Origin: Ferriphaselus amnicola
GTDB lineage: Bacteria > Pseudomonadota > Gammaproteobacteria > Burkholderiales > Gallionellaceae
Direction of reading: 5' to 3'
DNA: 64,000 nt
NCBI RefSeq assembly: GCF_000974685.2
Contig: NZ_AP018738.1
Span: 682,001-746,000 of the forward strand
The translations under genes and the position numbers were made by a program. Position 1 is the stretch's first letter; every line of letters begins with the position of its first letter. The notes under the pieces are model-generated. The model did not search any database and had not been told where the DNA came from. It worked only from the letters and a program-made list of their open reading frames with translations. Below, one piece after another: positions 17,923 through 27,502 of the stretch.

Positions 17923-18879
17923 ATGGTGAATAATTTCATACATACGCAGGCAGACGTTAAGTCGCCTAATATAGGTGATGGGACGCGAATCTGGCAATTT
18001 TGCGTAGTTTTTGTAGGTGCTCGCATTGGTGGGAACTGTAACATCTGTGCAAATGTTCTTATTGAAAATGATGTGATTATTGGCGACAACGTAACGATCA
18101 AAAGTGGTGTGCAACTATGGGATGGTGTGCGCATTGAGGACAATGTTTTCATAGGGCCGAATGCAACCTTCACTAATGACTTGATGCCACGCTCTAAAGT
18201 CTATCCAGATCAATTTTTAAAAACGGTGATTAAGGCAGGCGCATCAATTGGTGCTAATGCAACCATATTGCCAGGGGTCATTGTGGCGGAAGGTGCGTTG
18301 GTGGGGGCTGGGGCCGTGGTGACCAGATCAGTACCACCCAATGCCATTGTTGTTGGTAATCCGGCGCGAATTATTGGATACAGCAATACCAAGGATAGCA
18401 TATCTGAAACACTGCAAACGCCATGCGCCATGCGTAAACCGCCTTACGCTGACGAGACTTCGGTAAATGGAGTAACCGTACATAGGCTCCCGCTTATTCC
18501 AGATTTGCGTGGTAGTTTAACTGTTGGGGAGTTTGAGAAGCACATTCCCTTCGCTCCGAAGCGTTACTTCATGGTGTTCGACGTGCCCAGTAAGGAAACC
18601 CGCGGAGAGCACGCGCATTTCGCTTGCCATCAGTTCCTGATTTGTGTTCGAGGAAGCTGCAGCGTATTAGCCGATGATGGTAATAATAGGACTGAGATTA
18701 CTTTGGACTCTTCAGATAAGGGTATATATCTGCCACCGATGACGTGGGGCGTTCAATACAAATACACTGATGATGCCGTTCTCTTGGTTTTTGCATCACA
18801 TCACTATGATGCTAAAGACTACATTCGCAATTACGTAGACTTTATCAATATCGTGAAAGAGAAGAGCTTGGCAAAATGA
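17923..18879 (+). CDS. Bifunctional N-acetyltransferase / dTDP-4-keto-6-deoxyhexose 3,4-ketoisomerase (FdtD/WxcM type)
   Basis: A 318-residue two-domain protein. Residues 1-150 form a left-handed beta-helix acyltransferase with hexapeptide repeats ([19 protein letters not shown], ending [11 protein letters not shown]). Residues about 178-318 are a cupin ketoisomerase related to FdtA, with the family signature [19 protein letters not shown]. The isomerase converts dTDP-4-keto-6-deoxyglucose to the 3-keto sugar, and the other half acetylates the amino sugar after transamination. Together with the aminotransferase next door it should give dTDP-3-acetamido-3,6-dideoxy-galactose or -glucose. Which epimer is formed cannot be read from sequence alone. 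Confidence 0.88.
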   Translation: MVNNFIHTQADVKSPNIGDGTRIWQFCVVFVGARIGGNCNICANVLIENDVIIGDNVTIKSGVQLWDGVRIEDNVFIGPNATFTNDLMPRSKVYPDQFLKTVIKAGASIGANATILPGVIVAEGALVGAGAVVTRSVPPNAIVVGNPARIIGYSNTKDSISETLQTPCAMRKPPYADETSVNGVTVHRLPLIPDLRGSLTVGEFEKHIPFAPKRYFMVFDVPSKETRGEHAHFACHQFLICVRGSCSVLADDGNNRTEITLDSSDKGIYLPPMTWGVQYKYTDDAVLLVFASHHYDAKDYIRNYVDFINIVKEKSLAK

Positions 18880-19973
18880 CAATCTCATTCCTAGATTTAA
18901 AAGCAACCTACACCGAACTTCAGCCTGAATTAGATGCCGCTATCAAGCGAGTTCTTAATTCGGGCTGGTATGTCTTGGGTGGTGAGGTTGAAGCATTCGA
19001 GCATGAGTACGCTAACTACTGCGAATCTAAATATTGCGTAAGCGTTGCCAACGGTCTAGATGCCCTGCACCTTGCTTTATTAGCTCTTGGTGTTGGTGTC
19101 GGTGATGAAGTCATTGTACCCAGCAACACCTACATTGCCACATGGCTGGCAGTGAGCCAGTGTGGCGCAACTCCTATTCCAGTTGAGCCAGATGCCGCTA
19201 CTTACAACATAGACCCTGCATGCATTGAGGCAGCTCTGACACCTCGTACCAAAGTCGTTTTGCCTGTTCATCTGTATGGTCAGCCTTGCGACATGGATGC
19301 CATTCTGGCTGTTGCCCGCAAGCATGGCTTGAAAGTGTTGGAGGATGGTGCGCAAGCGCACGGTGCGAAGTACAAAGGCAAGCGTCTAGGAGCACATGGC
19401 GACATCGTGGCGTGGAGTTTTTATCCTGGCAAGAATCTAGGCGCATTTGGTGATGGCGGAGCAATCACCACAGATGATGCAGAGTTGGCGGAGCGTATTC
19501 GAGTACTACGCAACTATGGTTCACGTTTTAAATACGTGAACGATGTCCGAGGCTTTAATAGCCGTCTTGACCCTATCCAAGCTGCAGTCATGCGCGTTAA
19601 GCTCAAGGTGTTGGATGAGTGGAATTTGCGCCGCGCTGCAATTGCAAATCGTTACAAAAAAGAGTTGAGCAGTCTTGGGCTAACCATTCCCTTCGTGCCG
19701 CAATGGGCCGAGCCTGCATGGCACTTATTTGTCATTCAACATCCACAGCGTGATGCTTTGCAAAAGGCATTGGGTGAGGCAGGGATTGGGACATTGATTC
19801 ACTACCCTATTCCGCCACATCTCCAACAAGCATATGCAGATGCAGGTTACGTTAATGGTCAGTTCCCGCTGGCTGAACAATTTGCTAACCACTGCTTGAG
19901 CTTGCCGATTGGGCCGCACTTGGATGAGGCTAGTGCATCGGCAGTCATTGCTGCCTGCAACAAGCTCGCGTAG
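18876..19973 (+). CDS. PLP-dependent sugar aminotransferase (DegT/DnrJ/EryC1; FdtB/QdtB-like)
   Basis: A 365-residue aminotransferase. The PLP lysine lies in [15 protein letters not shown] (near residue 184), and the segments [21 protein letters not shown] and EDGAQAHGA are standard for the family. It overlaps the bifunctional gene by 4 bases, which fits a role in transaminating the 3-keto sugar that gene produces before acetylation. Alternative: a 4-aminotransferase, but the FdtA domain next to it favours position 3. Confidence 0.9.
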   Translation: MTISFLDLKATYTELQPELDAAIKRVLNSGWYVLGGEVEAFEHEYANYCESKYCVSVANGLDALHLALLALGVGVGDEVIVPSNTYIATWLAVSQCGATPIPVEPDAATYNIDPACIEAALTPRTKVVLPVHLYGQPCDMDAILAVARKHGLKVLEDGAQAHGAKYKGKRLGAHGDIVAWSFYPGKNLGAFGDGGAITTDDAELAERIRVLRNYGSRFKYVNDVRGFNSRLDPIQAAVMRVKLKVLDEWNLRRAAIANRYKKELSSLGLTIPFVPQWAEPAWHLFVIQHPQRDALQKALGEAGIGTLIHYPIPPHLQQAYADAGYVNGQFPLAEQFANHCLSLPIGPHLDEASASAVIAACNKLA

Positions 19974-19979
19974 TTGTTC

Positions 19980-21254
19980 ATGAGCCTTGTTAAAACCAGC
20001 CTGCTCAACGGTATTTCCGTCATTGTCAAAGTTGCAAGTGCGCTGGTACTCAACAAAATCTTGGCGGTTTATGTTGGGCCAGCGGGGTACGCTATTATTG
20101 GTCAGTTTCAGAACGCGGTTTCCATCGCTGTTAGCTTGGCGGGGGGGTTGTTTGGGGCAGGGGTCACCAAATCCACAGCGCAAAATTTTGATGACGAAGC
20201 CAAACAGCGTCGTATTTGGCAAACCGCTATTCGTTTTTCACTGTTGGTTTCATTAGTGGCTGGTCTTGTTCTGCTTCTTTTGGGTAACCACCTATCTGAA
20301 TGGTTGTTGCACCGTGCTGAGATGTCGAGTGTCTTTGTGTGGCTTGCTTTATCATTGCCTGCGATGGCTGCGAACACTTTGCTACTTGCTATTGTCAACG
20401 GAAAAAAAGAAGTTCACATCTATGTTGCTGCCAATATCATCGGCAGCTTGTTGGTCATGTCACTCACCGGTATTCTTGCATATAAATTCGGCTTGTATGG
20501 TGTGCTCGTCGCTTTTACCATAAACCCAGCGGTCGTGTTGCTTTCAACGACCTTGATGATTTCCAAGCGTGATTGGTTTAAAACGCAATTTCTCTGGGGC
20601 AAAATGGACCGCTCCGCGCTGCACGAGCTATCGGGCTTCGGCCTAATGGGTATCACCTCTGCAATTGCTATGCCTCTCACCTTTATGTTTATTCGTGATC
20701 ATTTAGTAAGCCAATTAGGGATGGAGGCTGCTGGCTACTGGCAAGCCTCATGGAAAATCAGCGAGATTTACCTTATGCTGGTGACAACTACACTCTCCGT
20801 ATATTACTTACCGCGATTGGCAGAGATACGTAGCTCCACCGAACTTAAAGCTGAGATTTTTAAAGTTTATCGATTTATCTTGCCCCTCGTTATTGTGGGT
20901 GCAGTGAGCATGTTTTTCTTGCGTGACTTTATTATTCAGAGCTTATTCACGCAAGAGTTCTTACCCATGCGCGACCTTTTTCCGTGGCAATTAACGGGTG
21001 ATGTGATCAAAATTGGATCGTGGATCGTAGGCTACATATTGGTTGGGCGTGGGCTCGTTAAATATTTTGTATTTACCGAAATTTTCTTCTCGATTTCCCT
21101 AGTTATATTGAGCTGGCTTTTTGTTGGTATGTATGGCTTGAAAGGTGTGCCGATGGCGTATGTGCTTACTTATCTTATTCATTGGCTTGCGATGGTATAC
21201 ATTGGCATTAAGGAAATGCACAAGATGGGGGGGGCGAGTCATGCCGCATCTTAA
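19980..21254 (+). CDS. Wzx-type polysaccharide flippase
   Basis: A 424-residue membrane protein with about twelve hydrophobic segments, of the O-antigen translocase/RfbX (MATE-MOP) family. The N-terminal region with LNKILAVYVGPAGYAIIGQ is typical. ATG 19980 is preferred; an in-frame TTG lies at 19974. It should move the lipid-linked repeat unit across the inner membrane. It begins 6 bases after the aminotransferase and overlaps the next acyltransferase start by 14 bases. Confidence 0.9.
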   Translation: MSLVKTSLLNGISVIVKVASALVLNKILAVYVGPAGYAIIGQFQNAVSIAVSLAGGLFGAGVTKSTAQNFDDEAKQRRIWQTAIRFSLLVSLVAGLVLLLLGNHLSEWLLHRAEMSSVFVWLALSLPAMAANTLLLAIVNGKKEVHIYVAANIIGSLLVMSLTGILAYKFGLYGVLVAFTINPAVVLLSTTLMISKRDWFKTQFLWGKMDRSALHELSGFGLMGITSAIAMPLTFMFIRDHLVSQLGMEAAGYWQASWKISEIYLMLVTTTLSVYYLPRLAEIRSSTELKAEIFKVYRFILPLVIVGAVSMFFLRDFIIQSLFTQEFLPMRDLFPWQLTGDVIKIGSWIVGYILVGRGLVKYFVFTEIFFSISLVILSWLFVGMYGLKGVPMAYVLTYLIHWLAMVYIGIKEMHKMGGASHAAS

Positions 21255-21846
21255 GGTTGCGACATTTAAGCGCCTTCTTCGTTTTGTTGGGCGGCTTTCT
21301 ATGAGGATTATTCAGAAAATACGAATAATCAAATATATACTGCTATCTGATGTTACTGTTGTCGAGAGCATCGCGAATGTTCGTCAGCCAATTCTGATGA
21401 CAGGAAACGGTAAAATTAAATTAGGTAGATGTAGTCTTGGTTTTTGGCCATCCCCCTTTTATTTGAGTGGATACATCCATATGGATGCACGTGAGTCTTC
21501 AGCAGTAATTGAGATAGAGAGTGGTGTAAGGATCAACAACAATGCAGTGCTTATTGCCGAGCGAACGACCATTTTCATTGGCGAAAACACTTTGATTGGG
21601 CCGGAATTTAGCGCGGCAGATTCGGACTTCCACGACCTGCACCCTGCTAGGCGTGTTGCAGGTACTCACGAATGTAAACCGATTAAGATCGGACGCAATG
21701 TATTTATTGGCTCACGAGTTATGGTGTTGAAAGGTGTCACTATCGGCGATGATGCTGTCATTGCGGCTGGTGCCGTTGTTGCTAGCGACATCCCCGCTAG
21801 AGCAGTTGCTGGTGGCGTTCCTGCCAAAGTAATTAGCACTTTATAA
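21241..21846 (+). CDS. Hexapeptide-repeat acyltransferase
   Basis: A 201-residue left-handed beta-helix acyltransferase with a C-terminal hexapeptide domain (KIGRNVFIGSRVMVLKGV, AAGAVVASDIPA, GGVPAKVI). ATG 21241 is chosen because it follows the flippase gene closely; ATG 21301 is an alternative. Proteins of this fold add acetyl groups to sugars. Being inside a polysaccharide locus, it probably decorates the repeat unit. Substrate unknown. Confidence 0.8.
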   Translation: MPHLKVATFKRLLRFVGRLSMRIIQKIRIIKYILLSDVTVVESIANVRQPILMTGNGKIKLGRCSLGFWPSPFYLSGYIHMDARESSAVIEIESGVRINNNAVLIAERTTIFIGENTLIGPEFSAADSDFHDLHPARRVAGTHECKPIKIGRNVFIGSRVMVLKGVTIGDDAVIAAGAVVASDIPARAVAGGVPAKVISTL

Positions 21847-21863
21847 ATTGAGGACTTATTGAA

Positions 21864-22802
21864 TTGAGTGCACAAGAAAAACCTTTGGTCACTTTTGGTT
21901 TAATCGCCTATCAGCAAGAGAAATTTATCCGCGAAGCAATTGTAGGTGCATTTGCGCAAACCTATTCACCGCTGCAAATTATTCTGTCGGACGATGGTTC
22001 GCCAGATAAGACATTTAAAATCATGCAGGAGATGGCAAGCCAATACCAAGGCCCTCATCAGATAGTGCTCAATTGCAACAAACCTAATCTAGGTATTGGC
22101 GGGCATATCAATCAGGTGATGAGTTTAGCAAGTGGGGAGTTCGTTGTGATTGCGGCGGGTGATGATATTTCGCAGGCTGAAAGGACCGATGTGCTAGTTA
22201 GAAAGTGGATGGAGATGGGGCGGGGAGCCCTTTCGATCCATACCACAGTACGGCAAATTGATGAATCTGGCCGCGATTTAGGTATTAGAAAGCCAGCGTT
22301 AAAAAGCGATGGGTTCTTGCCGGAAGGTATTATTGGTGCATCTCATGGGTGGTCCACGAAACTGTTTGAGCTATTTGGTAAGCTAGAACCTGAGTTGATG
22401 ATTGAGGATCAGGCAATTGGGTTTAGGGCCTTGATTTCTGATGGTCTATATTTTATTGATCAACCATTGGTTGAATATCGCATAGGTGGCTTTTCAGCCT
22501 CATCTCCGACAAAGAAAGATGATTGCAAAAATAGGCGTTGGTATAGATGGATTGTGTTGACTCGGCAGCATTTGCTGGATGTAAATAAGCCGCCAGTCGC
22601 CGATCTTACATTGAGTAAAAGACTGGAAGTGAGGATTAAAGACTACGAGTTATTGCAGGAGCTGGCGTGTACTAAATACCCATTACTCTTGTTGTGGGTA
22701 AACCGAGCATCGGTAACCTTATTTTTGATTAAGCGGTCCCTGAACTATGTTTTTCCACGAATATTCCGGATCACTCAAGCAGTTCGTTGGCATTTCAAAT
22801 AA
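21864..22802 (+). CDS. Family 2 glycosyltransferase
   Basis: A 312-residue inverting glycosyltransferase with a GT-A fold. ILSDDGSPDKTF carries the nucleotide-binding Asp residues, and VIAAGDDISQAE is the metal-binding region. It appears to start at TTG 21864, since AGGA lies at a suitable distance and no ATG or in-frame GTG is near. It should add one sugar of the repeat unit on the cytoplasmic side; donor sugar unknown. Confidence 0.82.
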   Translation: MSAQEKPLVTFGLIAYQQEKFIREAIVGAFAQTYSPLQIILSDDGSPDKTFKIMQEMASQYQGPHQIVLNCNKPNLGIGGHINQVMSLASGEFVVIAAGDDISQAERTDVLVRKWMEMGRGALSIHTTVRQIDESGRDLGIRKPALKSDGFLPEGIIGASHGWSTKLFELFGKLEPELMIEDQAIGFRALISDGLYFIDQPLVEYRIGGFSASSPTKKDDCKNRRWYRWIVLTRQHLLDVNKPPVADLTLSKRLEVRIKDYELLQELACTKYPLLLLWVNRASVTLFLIKRSLNYVFPRIFRITQAVRWHFK

Positions 22803-22806
22803 CTCA

Positions 22807-24162
22807 ATGATCATTGACTCCATCGGCCTGAAAATTGCTCGGATTATTCTTTGGTTGATGATGCCGGCGTTACTCATCGATGCCCTGAATGGTTGGCTGA
22901 TTCGAGAGGTGCCGAGTGCGGTAAGTATCTCGCAGTTATATCGTATTTCCGTTATGAGCTTGATTTTTATTTGGCTTGCTCGCCATTCACGTGATGGCTG
23001 GTTGATTTTATCCGGTGGTTTTTTCATTCTTCTAGCATGTGTGTCCTACCATTCTTTCTTTTACAGTCAGAATTCTTGGCTCGTTCTCGATTTGCATTTC
23101 CAATTGCGGTTGATGTTGCACTTTATTTTTTTTATTTTCTTAAAAACATACATCAATATTATTGCAAAGCATGAGATGCGTAGGACGCGTTTCAATAGTT
23201 ACGTACACTCCTTGTTCTGGTTTTCTTATGTAGTGATCGCCGCGAATATTGTTGCGGGGGTTATGGGTGTCGGCTACTCAACTGTTGCACAATTCGCAGG
23301 TAAGGAAGAGGACGCTTTTGGTGGACTCGGTTTCTTTAAGGCTGGCAATGATGTGGGTTCAACTTTTGTTGTGATTGCTGGAGTGGCCATGTTCTGGACT
23401 TGGACTCGGAGCAAGAAAATTGGCAAGTATATTTTCTTGGGGGTGGTCTCATTATTGCTGGCGGTACTATTGCAGACCAAGACTGTTATAGCAGGAATAC
23501 TCATTATGTGGACTGCTATACCCTTGGTGTGCTCTGGTTTGGTGCTCCCTAATTTGAGGGTCAGAAAAAAGCCACTCATGATAGTGCTGCTCGTATTAAC
23601 CGCCCTTATTTCTTTGTTGTCGTGGCTGGTGTCGGCAGAAATGGGCATTGTTAAGAAATTCCTCTATTTCTATTCGCAGCAAGGGCTCTTGTTTGCGGTG
23701 TTGACTGGGCGGGATTATTTTGCTGGCATGGCCATTCAGTTGATAACCTCTAGTTACAGTTTGGGTGATTTACTATTTGGACGGGGCTGGTCCCTTTACT
23801 TACAGGGGATGGCTAACTTGTATGATGGTAGAGAGAAGTTAGTCGAAATCGATTACTTTGATGTATTCATGATTGACGGCCTCGTTGGTTTGATACTGCA
23901 AGGGGCTTTTTGGTTGTTTTATCTTGCTCAGGCGTATATTGGCTCTCGCCACTCATCAGTTGCTAGGTCTGTATTGTTTATTGACCTCTTGCTGCTAGGC
24001 ATTGCTGGAACTGCGGGGCATGTGTTGTATTCAACACTTAATAGTATGTTTATTGCATTATTAAACACTTTGCCGTTGCTAGAGCGGGCAATGGTCGCCG
24101 GTCAGACGAGTGTACCCAATGTGGAGATTGATGATGCGACCATCTGTCCTTCAGGTAAATAA
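22807..24162 (+). CDS. Wzy-like O-antigen/EPS polymerase
   Basis: A 451-residue membrane protein with about ten to twelve hydrophobic segments and a long non-cytoplasmic stretch near its C-terminal third (QGMANLYDGREKLVEIDYFDVF region), the layout of Wzy polymerases. Sequence conservation in this family is low, so the call rests on topology and on its place between glycosyltransferase genes in a Wzx/Wza/Wzz locus. ATG 22807 follows the previous stop by 4 bases; an in-frame ATG at 22747 lies inside the upstream gene. Base composition is AT-richer than its surroundings. Confidence 0.75.
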   Translation: MIIDSIGLKIARIILWLMMPALLIDALNGWLIREVPSAVSISQLYRISVMSLIFIWLARHSRDGWLILSGGFFILLACVSYHSFFYSQNSWLVLDLHFQLRLMLHFIFFIFLKTYINIIAKHEMRRTRFNSYVHSLFWFSYVVIAANIVAGVMGVGYSTVAQFAGKEEDAFGGLGFFKAGNDVGSTFVVIAGVAMFWTWTRSKKIGKYIFLGVVSLLLAVLLQTKTVIAGILIMWTAIPLVCSGLVLPNLRVRKKPLMIVLLVLTALISLLSWLVSAEMGIVKKFLYFYSQQGLLFAVLTGRDYFAGMAIQLITSSYSLGDLLFGRGWSLYLQGMANLYDGREKLVEIDYFDVFMIDGLVGLILQGAFWLFYLAQAYIGSRHSSVARSVLFIDLLLLGIAGTAGHVLYSTLNSMFIALLNTLPLLERAMVAGQTSVPNVEIDDATICPSGK

Positions 24163-25351
24163 CTTTCACTATGTAAGAGGAGGGTCAGATAAGTATTTTT
24201 TTGATTTGACAAGACTCTTGCTTGAGCGCGGGCATGCAACTAAGACATTTGCCAGTCAGCATGATCAGGATATTCTGAACGGTTGGAAGGTCGGCGACCT
24301 TCCGCATGGTGTGAATACCAGTGAAGCTGGGGGCATACAAAATCTTGTACATTTTTTGTATTCCATCGAGGCAAGAAGAAAATTAGAGGCTGGGTTAAGC
24401 AGTTTCGCACCAGACATAGCGCATCTGCATATCTACTATGGGCAACTGACCAGCAGCGTCTTGTCGCCATTGCACAAGCGTGGCATTCCTGTGGTGCAAA
24501 CCTTACATGAATACAAAACGGTGTGTGCGACGCACGGGCTGTATTCGCAAGGGCGATTCTGTGATCGTTGCCATGGACATGCGTATTGGCATGCGGTGAT
24601 CGAGCAGTGTAACCGAGGTAGTGTGCCGCGCTCTGCGCTGTCTGCGATCGAAGGCTATCTTGCAACAGCTATGGGCGATAAATCAAAAGTAGATCGGTTT
24701 ATCGCAGTCAGTGAATATCAGCGCGACCAATTGGTTCGTCTTGGGATGCCATCCGAAAAGTTGAGTGTGGTTCACCACTTTACGCAACCTATTGCTGTGC
24801 CGCCAAGCGTAGTGGGCGATTATTTTCTGTATGTAGGACGCATGGTGAAGGAGAAGGGGGTGCCGGTTCTGCTTCGTGCATACGCATCCCTTGCGCAGCC
24901 TCGGCCTAAATTGGTTTTGGTTGGTGAAGGTATTGACACTGGTCTATTCAAGCACGAGGTGGAGCAGGCGGGACTGAAAAATGATGTGGTATTTACGGGG
25001 CATCAAGAAGGACTAGGCTTGACTGAGCTATATCGAAACTGTCTGTGCGTCATTAATCCATCTTTGTTGAATGAGACCTTTGGTCTTACGGCATTGGAAG
25101 CGCAAGCCATGGGGAGGCCGGTGATCGCATCGCGAATCGGGGCTTTGCCGGAGGTGGTTAGAGACAATGAAACAGGCATGTTGGTAGAGCCGGGTTCAGA
25201 TGAGGCGCTTGCCACAGCAATGGAATCCATGCGTTGTAATTCTGTAGGTATAGTGCAAATGGGGCTGGCAGGCTGGACTTCTGTTAAACAAAATTTTAGC
25301 AAGGCAGCACACTACGAGAAGATTAACGCGATTTATCATGAGTTGCTTTAA
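24131..25351 (+). CDS. Family 4 (group 1) glycosyltransferase
   Basis: A roughly 406-residue retaining glycosyltransferase of GT-B fold. FHYVRGGSDKYF near the N-terminus, LYVGRMVKEKGVPVLL and the Glu-x7-Glu motif NETFGLTALEAQAMGRPVI are clear family signatures. A GGAG sits just before the tandem ATGs at 24131 and 24134; the start overlaps the polymerase gene by 32 bases. A cysteine cluster (CATHGLYSQGRFCDRCHGH) in the middle is common in a subgroup of these enzymes. Donor sugar unknown. Confidence 0.87.
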   Translation: MMRPSVLQVNNFHYVRGGSDKYFFDLTRLLLERGHATKTFASQHDQDILNGWKVGDLPHGVNTSEAGGIQNLVHFLYSIEARRKLEAGLSSFAPDIAHLHIYYGQLTSSVLSPLHKRGIPVVQTLHEYKTVCATHGLYSQGRFCDRCHGHAYWHAVIEQCNRGSVPRSALSAIEGYLATAMGDKSKVDRFIAVSEYQRDQLVRLGMPSEKLSVVHHFTQPIAVPPSVVGDYFLYVGRMVKEKGVPVLLRAYASLAQPRPKLVLVGEGIDTGLFKHEVEQAGLKNDVVFTGHQEGLGLTELYRNCLCVINPSLLNETFGLTALEAQAMGRPVIASRIGALPEVVRDNETGMLVEPGSDEALATAMESMRCNSVGIVQMGLAGWTSVKQNFSKAAHYEKINAIYHELL

Positions 25352-25390
25352 AATTTCTGTCGCCAAATTAACGATGAGAATGGATTGCAG

Positions 25391-26002
25391 ATGGCATTAA
25401 AGGAATGGCTCGCAGTGGTGGGTGAAGATATAAATGTCTTTCGGCTCACTCATCCTCAATGCGGGATTTTCAAGTATTTATATTATCCTGATTTTCGGGC
25501 GGTGATGATTTATCGACTGAGTCAACTATTCTTTAACTGGCGTATTACGCGACCGTTGGCTTATTTGTGCACCATGCTCAACGATTTGATAACGGGGGTG
25601 TGGATAGGCCCAAGGGTGGTCGCCGGGCCAGGATTGTCGTTGGGGCATCCACGTGGCTTGGTGGTGAACCCTGATACCCGCATAGGCCACCATTGCTCAA
25701 TTTTGCAGCGTGTCACCATAGGTGGGCCCAATGTAGTGATCGGTGATTACGTCTCGATCAATGGCGGTGCGGCCGTTATCAGCAATGTGCGTGGGAGAGG
25801 ATGTTTGACAGTCGGCAATCATGTGATTATTGGTGCTGGGGCGGTAGTGCTTAACGATGTGCCAGATTGCAGTGTGGTTGTGGGTGTCCCCGGGCGAGTG
25901 GTTAAAACTATCACTCCAGACGATAACTGGTTTGCCTTTACATTACGTTATTTGTCTAAAAAAAATGAAGTTGGCAATAATGTGATTGAGGATACTAAAT
26001 GA
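25391..26002 (+). CDS. Serine-acetyltransferase-like (CysE-type) acyltransferase
   Basis: A 203-residue hexapeptide acyltransferase. The stretch HPRGLVVNPDTRIG followed by HCSILQRVTIGG is the CysE-type signature with the catalytic His. ATG 25391 is preferred over TTG 25385. In exopolysaccharide loci CysE-like proteins acetylate sugars rather than serine, and that is the likely role here. It overlaps the next acyltransferase by 4 bases. Confidence 0.82.
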   Translation: MALKEWLAVVGEDINVFRLTHPQCGIFKYLYYPDFRAVMIYRLSQLFFNWRITRPLAYLCTMLNDLITGVWIGPRVVAGPGLSLGHPRGLVVNPDTRIGHHCSILQRVTIGGPNVVIGDYVSINGGAAVISNVRGRGCLTVGNHVIIGAGAVVLNDVPDCSVVVGVPGRVVKTITPDDNWFAFTLRYLSKKNEVGNNVIEDTK

Positions 26003-26520
26003 CAGATGATGCTAACGAAGGCAGCAATCAGCGGCGACGATCAACACGACGTTTGATGGGGAAGTTATTTCAGCTTATGAGCAGACATCTTCCTATGTCT
26101 GCCAAATGGCGAGTTCGATTACAGATGTGGCATGGTGTTAGATTTACCGATCCAGCCCACGTTTTTCTAGGTGAAGATGTTTTCTTTGATGATATTCATC
26201 CGGAGAAAGTATCAGTTGGAAAATTTGTCCGAATAACTGCGGGTGTTAGGGTATTAACTCATTTTATTGATGCTCAATTTATCCCAGAGCCTAACCGCCC
26301 GTTTCGAATGTATACCGGTGATGTGGTAATCGGGGATTATGTTTTTATCGGGATGAATACAGTTATTGCTAAACCTGTAGTTATTGGTGACTGGGCAATT
26401 ATTGGTGCTAATACCGTGGTGACAAAAGATGTTCCAGCGGGGGCGATTTTGGTTGGTGCGCCAGCCCGAATAATCGGTTACCGAAAACTCACTAAGGATA
26501 GTGATGGTTGCACAGATTGA
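25999..26520 (+). CDS. Hexapeptide acyltransferase (maltose O-acetyltransferase-like)
   Basis: A 173-residue protein with hexapeptide repeats in its second half (GDYVFIGMNTVIAK, GANTVVTKDVPAG, VGAPARIIGY). Its shortness and the middle HFID segment suggest a sugar O-acetyltransferase related to the maltose/galactoside acetyltransferases. It is the third separate acyltransferase of the locus, directly coupled to the second. Substrate unknown. Confidence 0.8.
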   Translation: MTDDANEGSNQRRRSTRRLMGKLFQLMSRHLPMSAKWRVRLQMWHGVRFTDPAHVFLGEDVFFDDIHPEKVSVGKFVRITAGVRVLTHFIDAQFIPEPNRPFRMYTGDVVIGDYVFIGMNTVIAKPVVIGDWAIIGANTVVTKDVPAGAILVGAPARIIGYRKLTKDSDGCTD

Positions 26521-27502
26521 TTCGACATATATTATGGCACGACCTACCAAGTTATATAGTCGCCTGTTGAGTTATGCCTTGTTTGAGGGAAGGCCGCTGA
26601 CCACCAAGGGACGCTGGATCAACCCTTTGGTGTTTGCTTTGTTTGGTTTGGCAAAACATCTTCCTGTGTTGAGGAAAGTGCGCGAGCCAGTATTTATTTT
26701 GGGTACTGGGCGTAGCGGTACGACGATATTGGGCATTGTGCTTTCGATGCATCATGATGTGGCGTTCCTTAACGAACCCAAAGCGATTTGGCACGCTATC
26801 TATTCGGGCGAAGATTTGATCGGTAACTATACGCAAGAAGCTGCGCACTATCGTTTGGGTGCGGCGGATGCTACAGATATAAGGCTCAAGTGGATTCAAC
26901 GGATTTATGGTATTTATCTTGCAGTTACCTTCAGTAGACGTTTGGTGGACAAATATCCAGAGTTGATATTTAGGGTGCCATTTGTTCGTGCACTTTTCCC
27001 CGATGCTAAATTTCTATTTTTGATGCGCAATGGTTTTGATACTTGTCACTCAATTGAGAGTTGGTCGGGCCGCCTAGGTGATCAGGTAAATGGTGAGGTG
27101 CATGATTGGTGGGGTGTGAATCAGCGCAAGTGGAAGTTGTTGGTCGAGCAGATAGTTCCTGCGCATCCTGATTTGGCTCCGCATCAGGCTGAGATTGCGC
27201 GTTTTACTAAGCAAACGGATATGGCAGCTGTGGAGTGGATCGTGACCATGCGCGAAGGTCTGGCGTTGATGGAGAGTGATCCCTCCGCAGTGATGGGGGT
27301 GAGATTCGAGGATTTGAGCGGAGAGCCTGAATCGACTCTTGGTAAGTTGTGCGAGTTCTTGAATCTACCCAAGGACAAAGTATTTCTCGGCTATGGAATA
27401 AAAACGTTACATCCAGTACGTGAGGTTAAGCCGTTTACTTTGCATCCTTTAATTGTTAATGCTTTCAATGAAACGATGCGCAAGCTAAATTATGTTCAGT
27501 AG
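26504..27502 (+). CDS. Sulfotransferase-family protein
   Basis: A 332-residue protein with a P-loop-like 5'-phosphosulfate motif LGTGRSGTT (residues 66-74) and a downstream FLMRNGFDTCHS segment matching the 3'-phosphate-binding Arg/Ser region of PAPS-dependent sulfotransferases. An AAGGA lies just upstream of ATG 26504; ATG 26534 is an alternative. In this locus it would sulfate the polymer or a lipid-linked precursor. Family members may also be uncharacterised transferases, so substrate and even sulfation are inferred. It overlaps both flanking genes. Confidence 0.8.
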   Translation: MVAQIDSTYIMARPTKLYSRLLSYALFEGRPLTTKGRWINPLVFALFGLAKHLPVLRKVREPVFILGTGRSGTTILGIVLSMHHDVAFLNEPKAIWHAIYSGEDLIGNYTQEAAHYRLGAADATDIRLKWIQRIYGIYLAVTFSRRLVDKYPELIFRVPFVRALFPDAKFLFLMRNGFDTCHSIESWSGRLGDQVNGEVHDWWGVNQRKWKLLVEQIVPAHPDLAPHQAEIARFTKQTDMAAVEWIVTMREGLALMESDPSAVMGVRFEDLSGEPESTLGKLCEFLNLPKDKVFLGYGIKTLHPVREVKPFTLHPLIVNAFNETMRKLNYVQ

